From: Bradyrhizobium sp. AUGA SZCCT0176
Lineage (GTDB): Bacteria > Pseudomonadota > Alphaproteobacteria > Rhizobiales > Xanthobacteraceae
Assembly: GCF_018130145.1 (NCBI RefSeq)
Contig: NZ_JAFCMB010000009.1
Span: 1-64,000 of the forward strand
Reading direction: 5' to 3'
Length of the DNA stretch: 64,000 nucleotides
The notes below the pieces were generated by a model, which was given only the letters and a program-made list of their open reading frames with translations, did no database searches and had not been told where the DNA came from. A program made the position numbers and the translations under genes. Positions within the stretch are counted from its first letter, which is position 1. Each line of letters opens with the position of its first letter. Positions 25,994 to 35,563 of this stretch are shown one piece after another.

Positions 25994-26863
25994 TCAACCC
26001 GCGCGGATCCGATAGCACAGGCTCCGCTTCTCGCCCGGCGCAATCTGCATCAATCCGGGCTTGCCGGTGAATTCGCCGTCGAACTCCGACGGGCTGGCGA
26101 ATCCATGCCAGGGCTCGATGCAGAGAAACGCCGCGCCATCAGGTTTCGACCAGACGCCGAGCTCGCAAAATCCTTCCCAGGACATCTCGATCGAGGGCCC
26201 ACGATCGGCCTCATAGCGAACCGAACCGCTCGCGAGCTGATCGATAATGACGGCGTCGTCTTCGAATAGCCGCTCGGTGAGCGCGAGGCTGTTGCCGCGA
26301 ACCGGCGACGGTTCGGCCTTGGCGCGCATCAGGCCGCCCGCCAGCCTGCGGATCGGCGCGGGCTCTTCGTCCGAGAAGGTAAGCGCGTAGGCTTCCTTTT
26401 CCAACCCCGGCAGCAATGGCCAGTTGAACGCGGGATGGGCGCCGATCGAAGCCGGCAAAGTCTCGTTGCCGGTGTTGGTGATGTCGAACGCCAGTTTCAG
26501 GCCGGCATTTTCAACGCTGTAGGTAACCTCGAGCCGGAACGCGAAGGGATAGCGGGCGCGCGTCGCCTCGCTGTCGACAAGCACCAGCTTGCAGGACGTC
26601 GCTCCCTGCTCCACCCACTCGAACCGGTGATCCCTGGCAAAGCCATGCTGGGTCATCGGATAGGTTTTGCCACGGTGGCGCAGTTGATCATTGTTGAGGC
26701 GGCCGACGATCGGAAACAACAACGGCGAGTGGCGCGGCCATGCCGGCCCCGCCTGCCAAAGCAGCTCTATCCCTTCATTTCTCAGCGAGCACAGTTCGGC
26801 GCCATCGGCCTTGATGGTCGCCTCAGTCGCGCCGCTGCGAAGCGTATGCTTGTCCATGCTCAT
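25994..26863 (-). CDS. Aldose 1-epimerase family protein (LacX-like)
   Basis: 289-aa galactose-mutarotase-fold protein. Segments HSPLLFPIVGRLNND, MTQHGFARDHRFE and IGAHPAFNWP match the LacX/YeaD-type subgroup with the His and Glu/Asp of the mutarotase active site (GFAR-D-H; CIEPWHGFA). Probably acts on a sugar or sugar phosphate; no specific substrate can be read. It stands alone between the purine island and the LLM oxidoreductase. Confidence 0.85.
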   Translation of the reverse strand: MSMDKHTLRSGATEATIKADGAELCSLRNEGIELLWQAGPAWPRHSPLLFPIVGRLNNDQLRHRGKTYPMTQHGFARDHRFEWVEQGATSCKLVLVDSEATRARYPFAFRLEVTYSVENAGLKLAFDITNTGNETLPASIGAHPAFNWPLLPGLEKEAYALTFSDEEPAPIRRLAGGLMRAKAEPSPVRGNSLALTERLFEDDAVIIDQLASGSVRYEADRGPSIEMSWEGFCELGVWSKPDGAAFLCIEPWHGFASPSEFDGEFTGKPGLMQIAPGEKRSLCYRIRAG

Positions 26864-27058
26864 ACTTCACCACGCGAGGTGCCCCTGCCCCTCTCATAAG
26901 TCATGGCATTGCCCCCAGCAACGGCGATGCCCTGGCGGCGTCATTTCCTGATGGCATGGTTGCAAGGCTGACACAGCTTCCGGCCCCTGAAGCGCTTGAT
27001 TTCCCCTGTTGTTGCGCGTTTCATTCGGACAACGAACAAATACCCCGGGGAAACAGCC

Positions 27059-28132
27059 ATGCCAGCGAAAATCATCGGTATGATCGGCACCCAGCAGGAG
27101 GGCGTCGCGGTTCACCTGATCAAGGGCCAGATATCGCGCGAATGGGTGATCGATTTCACCCGCCTGCATGAGCAGTGGAACTATGATTCCGTGCTGGTCG
27201 GATATTACGCCTCGGCCGCCGAAGGTTTTGCGATCGCGCTGTATGCCGCTGATCATACCGAGCGAATAAAATTCCTGATCGCGCATCGCCCGGGCTCGGT
27301 GGCACCGGCGCTGGCGGCACGGCAGATCGCGACCTTCGACCAGCTGACGCAGGGACGGATGTGGCTGCACGTCATCGCCGGCACCAGCGACCAGGACCAG
27401 GCCAGCGAAGGCGACTTCCTGCCCAAGAACGATCGCTACCGACGCGCCGGCGAGTATCTCGACGTCATGCGCCGGATCTGGACCAGCGACAGCCCGTTCA
27501 ACCACCAGGGTGAATTCTATCGCATCGAGGGCGCGTACAGCGATATCAAACCGTTTCAGCAGCCCTATCCCCGTCTGTTCTTCGGCGGCTCCTCGGAAGG
27601 CGCGCTGGAAATGGGCGCCGCGCATTGCGATGTGTTCGCTATCTTCGGCGAGCCGCTCGCCGAGACGCGCGCCCGCGTCGATGATTTCCGCCGTCGCGCC
27701 GCCGCGTTCGGACGGCGCGCCGATTTCAACATGTCGCTGCGCCCGATCATGGCGGAAACCGAGGGCGCAGCCTGGGACAAGGCGCATGCGCTGCTGGCGG
27801 ATGTCGAACGCAAAACGGGCGAAGCGCCGAAGCCGAGCAACCATTCCAGCGAACGCCTGCTGGGCTATGCCGCGCGCGCCGACGTGCATGATGAGCGTTT
27901 ATGGATGGGGATCGCGCGCGCCACCGGCGCGCCCGGCAATACGTCCTGCCTGGTGGGAACGCCCGAGCAGATCGCGGCTGCGGTGCTCAGGTATTACCGG
28001 CTCGGCATCCATTCGTTCCTGCTGCGCGGATTTGAGAATCCGCATGACACGATGGCGATCGGCCGCGACCTCATTCCCCTGATCAAGGCCGGTGCCGAGC
28101 AGATCGACCGGCAGGCCGAGGCGGCCGAGTAG
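27059..28132 (+). CDS. LLM-class flavin-dependent oxidoreductase
   Basis: 357-aa bacterial-luciferase-like monooxygenase of the alkanesulfonate monooxygenase (SsuD) group: FMNH2-dependent TIM barrel with RFLIAHRPGSVAPALAARQIATFDQ-type region near residues 75-100, LHVIAGTSDQDQ near residue 105 and FFGGSSEGALE near residue 180. Substrate unknown, perhaps a sulfonate or other small organic compound. The ATG at 27059 has GGGGA upstream. Its reduced flavin must come from a reductase elsewhere. Confidence 0.88.
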   Translation: MPAKIIGMIGTQQEGVAVHLIKGQISREWVIDFTRLHEQWNYDSVLVGYYASAAEGFAIALYAADHTERIKFLIAHRPGSVAPALAARQIATFDQLTQGRMWLHVIAGTSDQDQASEGDFLPKNDRYRRAGEYLDVMRRIWTSDSPFNHQGEFYRIEGAYSDIKPFQQPYPRLFFGGSSEGALEMGAAHCDVFAIFGEPLAETRARVDDFRRRAAAFGRRADFNMSLRPIMAETEGAAWDKAHALLADVERKTGEAPKPSNHSSERLLGYAARADVHDERLWMGIARATGAPGNTSCLVGTPEQIAAAVLRYYRLGIHSFLLRGFENPHDTMAIGRDLIPLIKAGAEQIDRQAEAAE

Positions 28133-28211
28133 CGTTGGCCCTCAGAATCTGCAAACACATCAAGATGCCGGGTCACAGCACGGCGCCAGGGAAGACTTTG
28201 GGACCAATTGC

Positions 28212-29189
28212 ATGAAAGCCGTGGTGGTCGAGAATTACGATTCGATTGACGGTATCTCCATCAAGGAGATGCCGATGCCCGATATCCCGCCCGGCGGTGT
28301 CCGCGTCAGGATCGGCGCCGCTGCCATCGGCTTCGTCGACGGTTTGAAGGTGCAAGGGCTGTATCAGACCAAGGACCCGCTGCCGTTCGTGCCGGGCACG
28401 GAATTCGCCGGCGTGGTCGACGCTGCCGCAGGCGACATCGCCGCGTTCAAGCCGGGCATGCCCGTGGTTGGCATGGTCAGGTCCGGCGCGCTCGCCGAAT
28501 ACATCTGCGTGCCGTCAGCGGCGCTGAAGCACTTGCCGCCAAAGACTACCTTTGAGGCGGGAGCGTCTTTTCAGGCGAACTATCTGACCGGACTTTACGC
28601 GCTGGATGCGCGCGCCGAACTGCGCAAGGGCGAAACGTTGCTGGTGCTGGGAGCCGCGGGCGGCGTCGGCATCGCGGCGGTGCAACTTGGCAAGCTGATG
28701 GGCGCCAAGGTCATCGCCGCGGCTTCGACGCAAGAGAAACGCGAATTCGCCGCAGGTTACGGCGCCGATGAAACCATCGACTACACCAAGGCGGACTGGC
28801 GCGACACCCTGAAGACGCTGACCGGCGGCAACGGCCCGGATGTCATTTTCGACCCTGTTGGCGGCGAGGTGGCGCTGCAGGCGTTTCGCTCGATCGCCTG
28901 GCGCGGACGGCACCTGGTGGTCGGATTTGCCTCCGGCACCATTCCGGCCCTGGCCTTCAATCTGCCGCTGCTCAAGGGCGGCGCCCTGCTCGGCGTCGAT
29001 CTGGCGCAAATCCAGAAGCGCGAGCCGGAAACCCATACCCGCCTGATCGCACAATTGTTCGAATGGCTCGCCTCGGGCCAGTTGAGTCCCGTGGTCGGCA
29101 AGGTCGTTCCGTTCGAGAATTTTCGCGAGGCGTTCAAGACCATGCAGTCGCGATCCGCGCTCGGTAAAATGATCGTCAAATTCACCTGA
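28212..29189 (+). CDS. NADPH:quinone oxidoreductase family protein
   Basis: 325-aa zinc-free MDR/quinone-oxidoreductase protein. It has the N-terminal GroES-like fold and a Rossmann domain with VLGAAGGVGIAAVQLGKLMGA at about residues 145-165 (GxGxxG-type AAGGVG motif typical of QOR). No zinc-ligand cysteines are present. It starts 79 bases after the LLM oxidoreductase and is followed 10 bases later by the DUF2889 gene, so the three are probably cotranscribed. Confidence 0.88.
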   Translation: MKAVVVENYDSIDGISIKEMPMPDIPPGGVRVRIGAAAIGFVDGLKVQGLYQTKDPLPFVPGTEFAGVVDAAAGDIAAFKPGMPVVGMVRSGALAEYICVPSAALKHLPPKTTFEAGASFQANYLTGLYALDARAELRKGETLLVLGAAGGVGIAAVQLGKLMGAKVIAAASTQEKREFAAGYGADETIDYTKADWRDTLKTLTGGNGPDVIFDPVGGEVALQAFRSIAWRGRHLVVGFASGTIPALAFNLPLLKGGALLGVDLAQIQKREPETHTRLIAQLFEWLASGQLSPVVGKVVPFENFREAFKTMQSRSALGKMIVKFT

Positions 29190-29199
29190 GGACAGCAAC

Positions 29200-29787
29200 A
29201 TGCCCCAAGACAAGGCCGCCGACGGAACCGGGCGTCGCCTGATGCATACGCGAACGGTCGAATGCAACGGCTACATCAGGGACGACGGGCTCTGGGAAGT
29301 CGAGGCGCGGCTGGTCGATACAAAGCCGTTCACGCAGGCCGCCGACCACTATCGCGAGGAACTGAAGCCCGGCGATCCCGTGCACGATATCCGCCTGCGG
29401 CTGGCGATCGACGACACCATGAGGATCCACGAGGCCGAAGCCACCATGGCGGAGACGCCTTATCCCACCTGCATCGACGTCGAGCCGATCCTGCAGCGGT
29501 TGGTCGGCGAGAGCATCGGCAAGGGATGGCGCGAGGTGGTCCGCCGCAAGATCGGCCGGCTCGAGGGCTGCACCCATCTGTCGGAGCTATTGGGCCCGGC
29601 GGTGACCACGCTGTTTCAGACCATGTCACACGGCGACGCTCCGGAAGGACGCGGCTCGCTGGAAACCCAACAAAACTCCGGCAAGCGGCCGTTCTTCATC
29701 GGCGGCTGCTATTCCTGGCGCACCGACGGCCCCATCGTCGCCGACAAGTTTCCGCGATTTGCGACCAAGCCGGCCGCGCGGGATTAA
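29200..29787 (+). CDS. DUF2889 domain-containing protein
   Basis: 195-aa soluble protein of the DUF2889 family. It begins after a short tail with RRLMHTRTVECNGYIRDDGL; conserved GCTHLSELLGP near residue 126 and a C-terminal GGCYSWRTDGP are family features. Function unknown, but such proteins usually sit with oxidoreductase or CoA-related genes. Last gene of the LLM/QOR unit. Confidence 0.85.
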   Translation: MPQDKAADGTGRRLMHTRTVECNGYIRDDGLWEVEARLVDTKPFTQAADHYREELKPGDPVHDIRLRLAIDDTMRIHEAEATMAETPYPTCIDVEPILQRLVGESIGKGWREVVRRKIGRLEGCTHLSELLGPAVTTLFQTMSHGDAPEGRGSLETQQNSGKRPFFIGGCYSWRTDGPIVADKFPRFATKPAARD

Positions 29788-30002
29788 CGATCCGGCGCGG
29801 GCCTGATCACGAAATTGCAACCGCCGGGCTGCGCTGCCTTGTGAAGCCACGCGCTTGACAATGCCCTAACCTATGGTTGTCTCCCCTCCACCGATATACG
29901 TCTCTTATTCTGCGAAGTCGCGAACGGCGTTCTGAACGGACATCGCGCTTGAAGCAAAACGCCCGTCCGGCCGTTTCGCGCTCCTGGCGCGCGGGGAATC
30001 TC

Positions 30003-32324
30003 ATGTCGAAGCGTTTTGTGTCGAAGCGTTTTGGAATTGGACTGTTGTTCGCCTGCGTTACGGCACTTCTGCTTCCGGTGCTGGTCGTAGTCGTTGACAT
30101 GATTTTCCTTCACCAGACGATGATCAACTCAATCTACAAGAACGTCGAAGACATCTCCGACGCTACCGAGATGCCAACGACGGTTACTTCCTTTCAATCC
30201 GGTCCTGACGTCGTCAGCACCATTGGCGGCAGCGGCGACGGACTGAACTGCAGCCTCCCTGGCCTGGCCAATATGTTTTTCCATGGCATGAAAAATCGGC
30301 ACGGCCAAAGCGCTCTGGTGCTGCAACGCTTCCGGCAGGCATGCGTCTTTCACGATCTGTGCTATCGCCATGGCCTTGCCACCTACGGGTATAACCAGAA
30401 CGATTGCGATCGCGTTCTGCAGAACGCCGCGCTTCGGCTCTGCTACGTCTGGAATCCATTGGAGGGAAAGGCACGCTGCCAAACCGAATCAAAAATGGTT
30501 CTGGCGGGCGTGAGCTTCGGCGGCTCCGACGCCTATCGCGCCTGGGACCGGTCGACCTATTTCGAGTTCGAGTCGGATCCTTGGCGCTCCAACGGATTTT
30601 CCGTCAGCCGGGTGGTCGACCATCCCTTCAAATCCGTAGATCGGGAGAAATACCGGGATGAGCCGGATCAAGTCATACTGAATTTCGACAATGTTCGATC
30701 CAATCTTACCGTTACCTGTGTCACCTGCAAGCAAGTGCCGGTCCTTCGAGAGAAGACCAGTGATCGTGACAACACCACCGAGGAGCTTCGATCGGTCGGG
30801 ATCACACAGCTCCCGGACGCCTTGCTGCATCACACCGGACAACAGCTGTCCGACACCAGTCCGGTTTGGCTGCCACCTCGCCGCCGTCATGCCGCGCCAC
30901 ATCTGCTGGTCGATAGCACCGGAAAAAATCACTTGATCTGGGTGACCCGGAACAATCCGGGCGACACCATCTCCTGCATTGTCCTTGCAGATACCGCAAG
31001 GCTCCTGACCTACACGCTGCCAAAGCGGGACAACTGCTCGAGTGACGCGGCCTCTCAGCTCACCATGGTCGAAGTCGACATGTTCGCAACCTCCCCACTT
31101 GTCATGGAGCTTCCGGGTTCGAAGGAAAGCATTTTCGCAACCTCGCTTAGCGTGAGCCGGGAAGACGATGGCAGCCTGAGCTTCTGTTCACGGTCTGCGT
31201 CCAGGAACGTCGATCGACCACCAATGAAGAAGGACGACGACAAGGCCGATTGCATTCCAATCGGCAAATCGGTGGTTCGCAACGGCGCCGGCCTCGGCGC
31301 CTTTCAGAACTTTGCAATCATACGACCAGGTCAGCAGATTCTGTTCGCGCGTGATATTGTGACGTCGCCGGCTTCGCTGTGGACCAGAATTTTTCGCAGC
31401 ATGCGGGGTATAAAGTACTCGCCCGACGGGGTGATGCTGGTGATCGATGTTACCGCTGCCTCCGCGGAAAAAGGATCTGTGGAGCCAAGACTCAAGAAAG
31501 CGGTGAGCTTCAAAATCGAAGACCGCCTTGATCCGATGATGCCGATCAGCCGAAGAGCAAACGATCTACGTTTCCTCAGCCTGGAGAATACGGAGAATCA
31601 GGTCAGCGTCCGCATGATCGACTTTGCGAAGGAGAATCCTGCCGCCGGCGATGTGAAGCTCGAGATGAACAAGACCGAAGTCAACTTGCATCCGTCCTGG
31701 GCGTCGCGGCCTGTGCTCGTGCTTGAAACGCGGGAGCCGAACCCGAAAACCAGGCTCGTGTTCTCCCGCGGAGAAATTGCGACCGATCCACACAAGTCGG
31801 CCGCCTCTGAAACAGCAATCGACGAAAATCCAGGCCACGACTTTGAGAGCACGAAGCCGGAGACTGAATCATTGGGTCTGGAGACGCTGATATTTGAACG
31901 CGATGCGGCGCCCTCCTCGAATGCAGCATTCGTGAAGATGAGCGGCGTGGCCTGCACGATAAAGTATACGTTCAGACGTCACGAAGAATTTCCCTGCTAT
32001 CGCTCGTTCGACCCTGAGCGCGCCATGCGGGCGTCACCGGCAGCCAAAATGCAGGCATCCCAGCTGCTGGTCGGACACTTCGCCGAGCGCGGTGGATACG
32101 GTATCGCTTTCCCCGATTTCTGCCAGAAGTCGGTCCCCATTGTCCTGAGGCAGAAGGGCGACACCTTCGTGCCGGAGATGAGTTCGGTTGGCAAAGCGGG
32201 AAATTTCATACGTCAGGTCACGTGCGATCCGATAGACTCGAACAAATATGTCAGCGGACCAATCGAACCCAAGCTGGACGTGGCGATATCCGCTGCCGAC
32301 TGGCCGTACCCTAACAATAAATGA
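30003..32324 (+). CDS. Large membrane-anchored/exported protein with phospholipase-A2-like motif
   Basis: 773 aa. Residues 11-33 form one hydrophobic segment (GIGLLFACVTALLLPVLVVV) acting as a signal anchor, so the bulk is probably periplasmic. Residues 80-150 hold a PLA2-type motif: Cys83, then ACVFHDLCYRHG (Cys114, His117, Asp118, Cys120, Tyr121, Gly124), NDCDRV (Cys135, Asp136) and Cys147. The His-Asp pair and Cys spacing are those of the PLA2 catalytic helix. The rest (about 180-773) is beta-rich-looking with several Cys and no family I recognise. Base composition is somewhat lower in GC than its neighbours. Start: ATG 30003 with GGGGA upstream. Confidence 0.75.
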   Translation: MSKRFVSKRFGIGLLFACVTALLLPVLVVVVDMIFLHQTMINSIYKNVEDISDATEMPTTVTSFQSGPDVVSTIGGSGDGLNCSLPGLANMFFHGMKNRHGQSALVLQRFRQACVFHDLCYRHGLATYGYNQNDCDRVLQNAALRLCYVWNPLEGKARCQTESKMVLAGVSFGGSDAYRAWDRSTYFEFESDPWRSNGFSVSRVVDHPFKSVDREKYRDEPDQVILNFDNVRSNLTVTCVTCKQVPVLREKTSDRDNTTEELRSVGITQLPDALLHHTGQQLSDTSPVWLPPRRRHAAPHLLVDSTGKNHLIWVTRNNPGDTISCIVLADTARLLTYTLPKRDNCSSDAASQLTMVEVDMFATSPLVMELPGSKESIFATSLSVSREDDGSLSFCSRSASRNVDRPPMKKDDDKADCIPIGKSVVRNGAGLGAFQNFAIIRPGQQILFARDIVTSPASLWTRIFRSMRGIKYSPDGVMLVIDVTAASAEKGSVEPRLKKAVSFKIEDRLDPMMPISRRANDLRFLSLENTENQVSVRMIDFAKENPAAGDVKLEMNKTEVNLHPSWASRPVLVLETREPNPKTRLVFSRGEIATDPHKSAASETAIDENPGHDFESTKPETESLGLETLIFERDAAPSSNAAFVKMSGVACTIKYTFRRHEEFPCYRSFDPERAMRASPAAKMQASQLLVGHFAERGGYGIAFPDFCQKSVPIVLRQKGDTFVPEMSSVGKAGNFIRQVTCDPIDSNKYVSGPIEPKLDVAISAADWPYPNNK

Positions 32325-32951
32325 TCAGCTCTCGCGCGGCCCCGTCTTGACGACCTCCGCATGCGGATCGCCGGCGGGCAGGATGTCCCGGATGTAATCG
32401 CGGCCCTTCCATTCCGGCGGCGGCGGAGGCCCCGCGCCTTCGCGGGGAACGTAGGGCGACGGATTGGCGCCGGCGAGGTCCGGCACATAGCGCGGGCAGT
32501 TCGGATAGATTTCGCACTCGATCCGCACCACGAGTTGCGCGCCGTAATGCCGGCTGATCGCCGCCGCGTCGTCGAGGATAACAGCACGGCCGTTGATGCG
32601 CATACGCCGGCTCTTGCCGTCGAAGCGCACGAACAACAACCCGACATTCGGATTTCGCGACAAATTGCCGAGCGTCCGGTACATCGAATTGCCGTCATAC
32701 TCCGGATATTCGATTGTGTTGGGGCCAACGATTTTCACGAAACCGGGATCGCCCGACTTGATGTTACAGTCGACATAATCCGCAAAGGAAGTACCGATGA
32801 AGAAGAACGGCGAACTCTCGATCAATGCCTTCTCGTCATCCCAGAACTCATAATGCTTGCGGTGCCGTTCGATCGCCTCGGCCACACGCCGCCCGTCGAA
32901 CCGGTCCTGCAGTTCGCTCATTCCCTCGTGATAGAACGCCCGCTGCCACAT
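32325..32951 (-). CDS. Pyridoxamine 5'-phosphate oxidase-family protein (FMN-binding split barrel)
   Basis: 208-aa split-barrel flavin-binding protein. FIGTSFADYVDCNIKSGDPGF near residues 50-70 and SRNPNVGLLFVRFDGKSRRMRINGRA near residue 100 match PPOX-like proteins; it lacks features of a true PdxH. It ends with a Pro-rich segment. ATG 32951 has AGGGAG upstream. Convergent with the PLA2-like gene; the stop codons abut. Confidence 0.8.
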   Translation of the reverse strand: MWQRAFYHEGMSELQDRFDGRRVAEAIERHRKHYEFWDDEKALIESSPFFFIGTSFADYVDCNIKSGDPGFVKIVGPNTIEYPEYDGNSMYRTLGNLSRNPNVGLLFVRFDGKSRRMRINGRAVILDDAAAISRHYGAQLVVRIECEIYPNCPRYVPDLAGANPSPYVPREGAGPPPPPEWKGRDYIRDILPAGDPHAEVVKTGPRES

Positions 32952-33020
32952 CGATGTCGCTCCCTCTGTTGCCTGGGAAGTGTAACGCCGATCGCCGCTG
33001 GCGGCCAGCCGCGCTGGTGT

Positions 33021-34304
33021 TCAGGAGTTGCCGCGCGATCGCATGACGCGATCATAGACCGCGAACGCCGCCGCCAGCGCACAGCCGGCGATGATGCCGA
33101 CCGTAAGATCCTCGATCAGCGTGAGGCCGAAAGTGGCGAGCAGCACGCCGGCGCCGCGCCAATCGTGCAGCAGATCCAGGAATTCTTCCTTCTCCGCCAT
33201 GTTCCAGCACACCACGACCAGCACGCCCGCCAGCGCCGACAGCGGGATGAAGCTTGCCAGCGGCGCTGCGACCACCATGAACACAAGCACGAACAGCGCA
33301 TGCATCATGCCGGAGACCGGGCTGACGGCACCGGCGCGAATATTGGTGGCCGTACGCGCGATCGTTCCGGTAACGCAGATGCCGCCGAACAGTGCGGAGG
33401 CGACGTTGGCGACACCCTGCGCCACGACTTCCATGTTGTAGCGGTGCTTGCGCCCCGTCATGCCATCGGCGACCTTGGCCGAGAGCAGGCTCTCGACCGC
33501 ACCCAGCAGCGTGAAGGAGAGCGCGGCCGGCAACACTTCGAGTACGGACGCATACGAGATCGATGGCAACCGCGGTCCCGGCAATCCGTCCGGCAGCTGG
33601 CCAAAGCGGCTGCCGATGGTCTCGACCGGCAAACCGAACAGCCATGCCGCCACCGACGCGAGCGTCACCGCGATCAGCATGCCCGGCCAGTTCGGCGCCA
33701 GCCGCCGCAGCAGGAAGATCAAGGCGACCGTGCCGATGCCGACCGCAAGTGCGGCCGCGCTGATGGTCGGCAGCGCCTGACCGAGTGCCGCAAGCTTGGG
33801 CAGCAACGGTCCGGGTTCGGCACCGCCTAATTTCAGGCCGCCGAGATCGCGCAGCTGGCTGGCAAAGATCGTGACCGCGATGCCGCAGGTGAAGCCGACG
33901 GTCACGGCGTGCGGAATGTAGCGAATGAGCGCGCCAAGCCGCAGCAGGCCGATCAGGGCCAGCATGAACCCGGAGAGGAAGACGGTCAGCAACAGGCCTT
34001 CCAGGCCGAATTTGGTGACGGTGGCCGCGACCAGCACGATGAAAGCGCCGGCCGGGCCGCCGATCTGATAGCGGCTGCCGCCGAGCGCCGAGACTAAAAA
34101 GCCGCCGATGACGGCGGCATATAATCCCCGCTCGGGCGAAACCCCCGAGGCGACGGCGATCGCCATCGACAGCGGCAGCGCCACGATCGCAACCGTCAGC
34201 GCCGCCAGCATATCGCGGCGGAGGTGGCCAAGATTGTATCCCTCGGCCAGCACGGTAGCGAGTTTCGGACGATAGGTATGGGCCGTAGCGGAGCCGTCAG
34301 GCAT
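33021..34304 (-). CDS. SulP-family anion transporter without STAS domain
   Basis: 427-aa SulP membrane protein with about 12 hydrophobic segments; GLYAAVIGGFLVSALGGSRYQIGGPAGAFIVLV near residues 60-92 is the sulfate-permease signature. Typical SulP proteins of about 550 residues end in a cytosolic STAS domain; this one stops after the membrane part (YDRVMRSRGNS). Substrate may be sulfate, bicarbonate or a dicarboxylate. The gene after it on the same strand (PPOX protein) is 69 bases away. Confidence 0.85.
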   Translation of the reverse strand: MPDGSATAHTYRPKLATVLAEGYNLGHLRRDMLAALTVAIVALPLSMAIAVASGVSPERGLYAAVIGGFLVSALGGSRYQIGGPAGAFIVLVAATVTKFGLEGLLLTVFLSGFMLALIGLLRLGALIRYIPHAVTVGFTCGIAVTIFASQLRDLGGLKLGGAEPGPLLPKLAALGQALPTISAAALAVGIGTVALIFLLRRLAPNWPGMLIAVTLASVAAWLFGLPVETIGSRFGQLPDGLPGPRLPSISYASVLEVLPAALSFTLLGAVESLLSAKVADGMTGRKHRYNMEVVAQGVANVASALFGGICVTGTIARTATNIRAGAVSPVSGMMHALFVLVFMVVAAPLASFIPLSALAGVLVVVCWNMAEKEEFLDLLHDWRGAGVLLATFGLTLIEDLTVGIIAGCALAAAFAVYDRVMRSRGNS

Positions 34305-34415
34305 TGCGGGTAAGCCGATTTAGACTTGGGCATCATAGCCGAGGACCGGATACGGGGCCATGCGCGGAAAATGCGTTTCCTCCGCAACTTTCGTTTGATC
34401 CGGATCAGGCGCCGG

Positions 34416-35318
34416 TCAGCATGCCCCTGCGTCCTTGAGACCGCGATAGGCTGATATCGCGGCGCTCCGCAACCTTTGCCGTTGCCGGCGATAGCCCGGT
34501 GGCCGGCGTTGGCCTGGATTATCGCCTTGAGCCGACAGTCCGGGCCTTGCGAAGCGCTTGAGATCGCGAAGATCGCCGAGCGTGCGTTGCAGCTGCTTCG
34601 CTGGCTTGTGGACGTGACGGAATTCGCTATCGCCGAACACCGGGACGATGCCCGTCAGCGCCTCCAGCATGTAGCGAAATCGCTTCGCCCTGATCCGCAG
34701 CCGGTGACGATCTGATGCGCCGAGGGCTTTGAGCCGCCGGCCTTTGCGGATCAGCCGCCGGCGCCAGCGATTGAGCTCGCGCTTGCAATAGGCCTTCAGC
34801 GGCCTTGCGGACTTGCGGCGCAGCATCCGCTCCCAACGCGGGAGCCATGATCCGCCCCCGATCCAGCCGGACATCGCCTCGATCAGGTCATGAAATCGCG
34901 GGGAACGCAGGCAGCGAACCATCCGGCGATGATCGCGCGTCTGATGCGCATCGAGATCCTCGCCGATCATGCGTTGCGCCCAGTCCCGGTACCGTTCGCG
35001 GCGTGCATATTCCACGACCACGTCGCTGTCGCGCGCGGCGCCGAGCGAGCCGTTCAGCCATGCAAGCTCCTTCTTCAGGCGTCGCCATTCCGCATCAACC
35101 ACGATCGAAGCGAAGAAGAATACGGCGGACCGCAGCCGGGTAATGGCGACACGAATCTGATGCACGGCTTCGGCATCGCCGGCGCAGGCGCTGCTGTGAT
35201 GCAGCCTGACCTTGCCGACGCAGTCGAGCGCGATTTTCTGGAACGCGGTCGCGCAATCGAACTGAATCGCCGAAGCGGCCTTGCGCGGGCCCATTTTGGT
35301 TTTGCCAGCGCCCTTCAT
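34416..35318 (-). CDS. CHAD domain-containing protein
   Basis: 300-aa helical, strongly basic protein. AVHQIRVAITRLRSAVFFF near residue 50 and HRLRIRAKRFRYMLEAL near residue 220 are the two CHAD-domain His/Arg motifs that bind polyphosphate. No CYTH domain is attached. The start is uncertain: ATG 35318 was chosen; a GTG at 35360 is possible. Confidence 0.85.
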   Translation of the reverse strand: MKGAGKTKMGPRKAASAIQFDCATAFQKIALDCVGKVRLHHSSACAGDAEAVHQIRVAITRLRSAVFFFASIVVDAEWRRLKKELAWLNGSLGAARDSDVVVEYARRERYRDWAQRMIGEDLDAHQTRDHRRMVRCLRSPRFHDLIEAMSGWIGGGSWLPRWERMLRRKSARPLKAYCKRELNRWRRRLIRKGRRLKALGASDRHRLRIRAKRFRYMLEALTGIVPVFGDSEFRHVHKPAKQLQRTLGDLRDLKRFARPGLSAQGDNPGQRRPPGYRRQRQRLRSAAISAYRGLKDAGAC

Positions 35319-35563
35319 CTGACACGCCCGATGGCGGGCCGAGCATATAGGCTGCCGCACCGCAAAGGTTTCATCCCCGTCACGCGCTCCGGTCGAACTC
35401 GCCTAACATGGCCTGACCCGTCGCACGGCGCCAGCCCGTACGGCCGGCCAAAAGCAGGCCGCGGCTTGCGGAAATGATCACCGCAACCGTCAAGCCGGGA
35501 TAGAGAGTTTTGTGTCAGGCCAATCAGCAGTTGAGATGCCTTACGTCGTTCGGCCTATCGCTC

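Noticed and set aside
26940..26975. TGGCATGGTTGCA near the LLM oxidoreductase as a sigma-54 promoter
   Set aside because: The spacing between GG and GC is 7, not 10.
32361..33830. 489-codon plus-strand frame opposite the PPOX and SulP genes
   Set aside because: Antisense shadow with low-complexity Arg/Gln composition.
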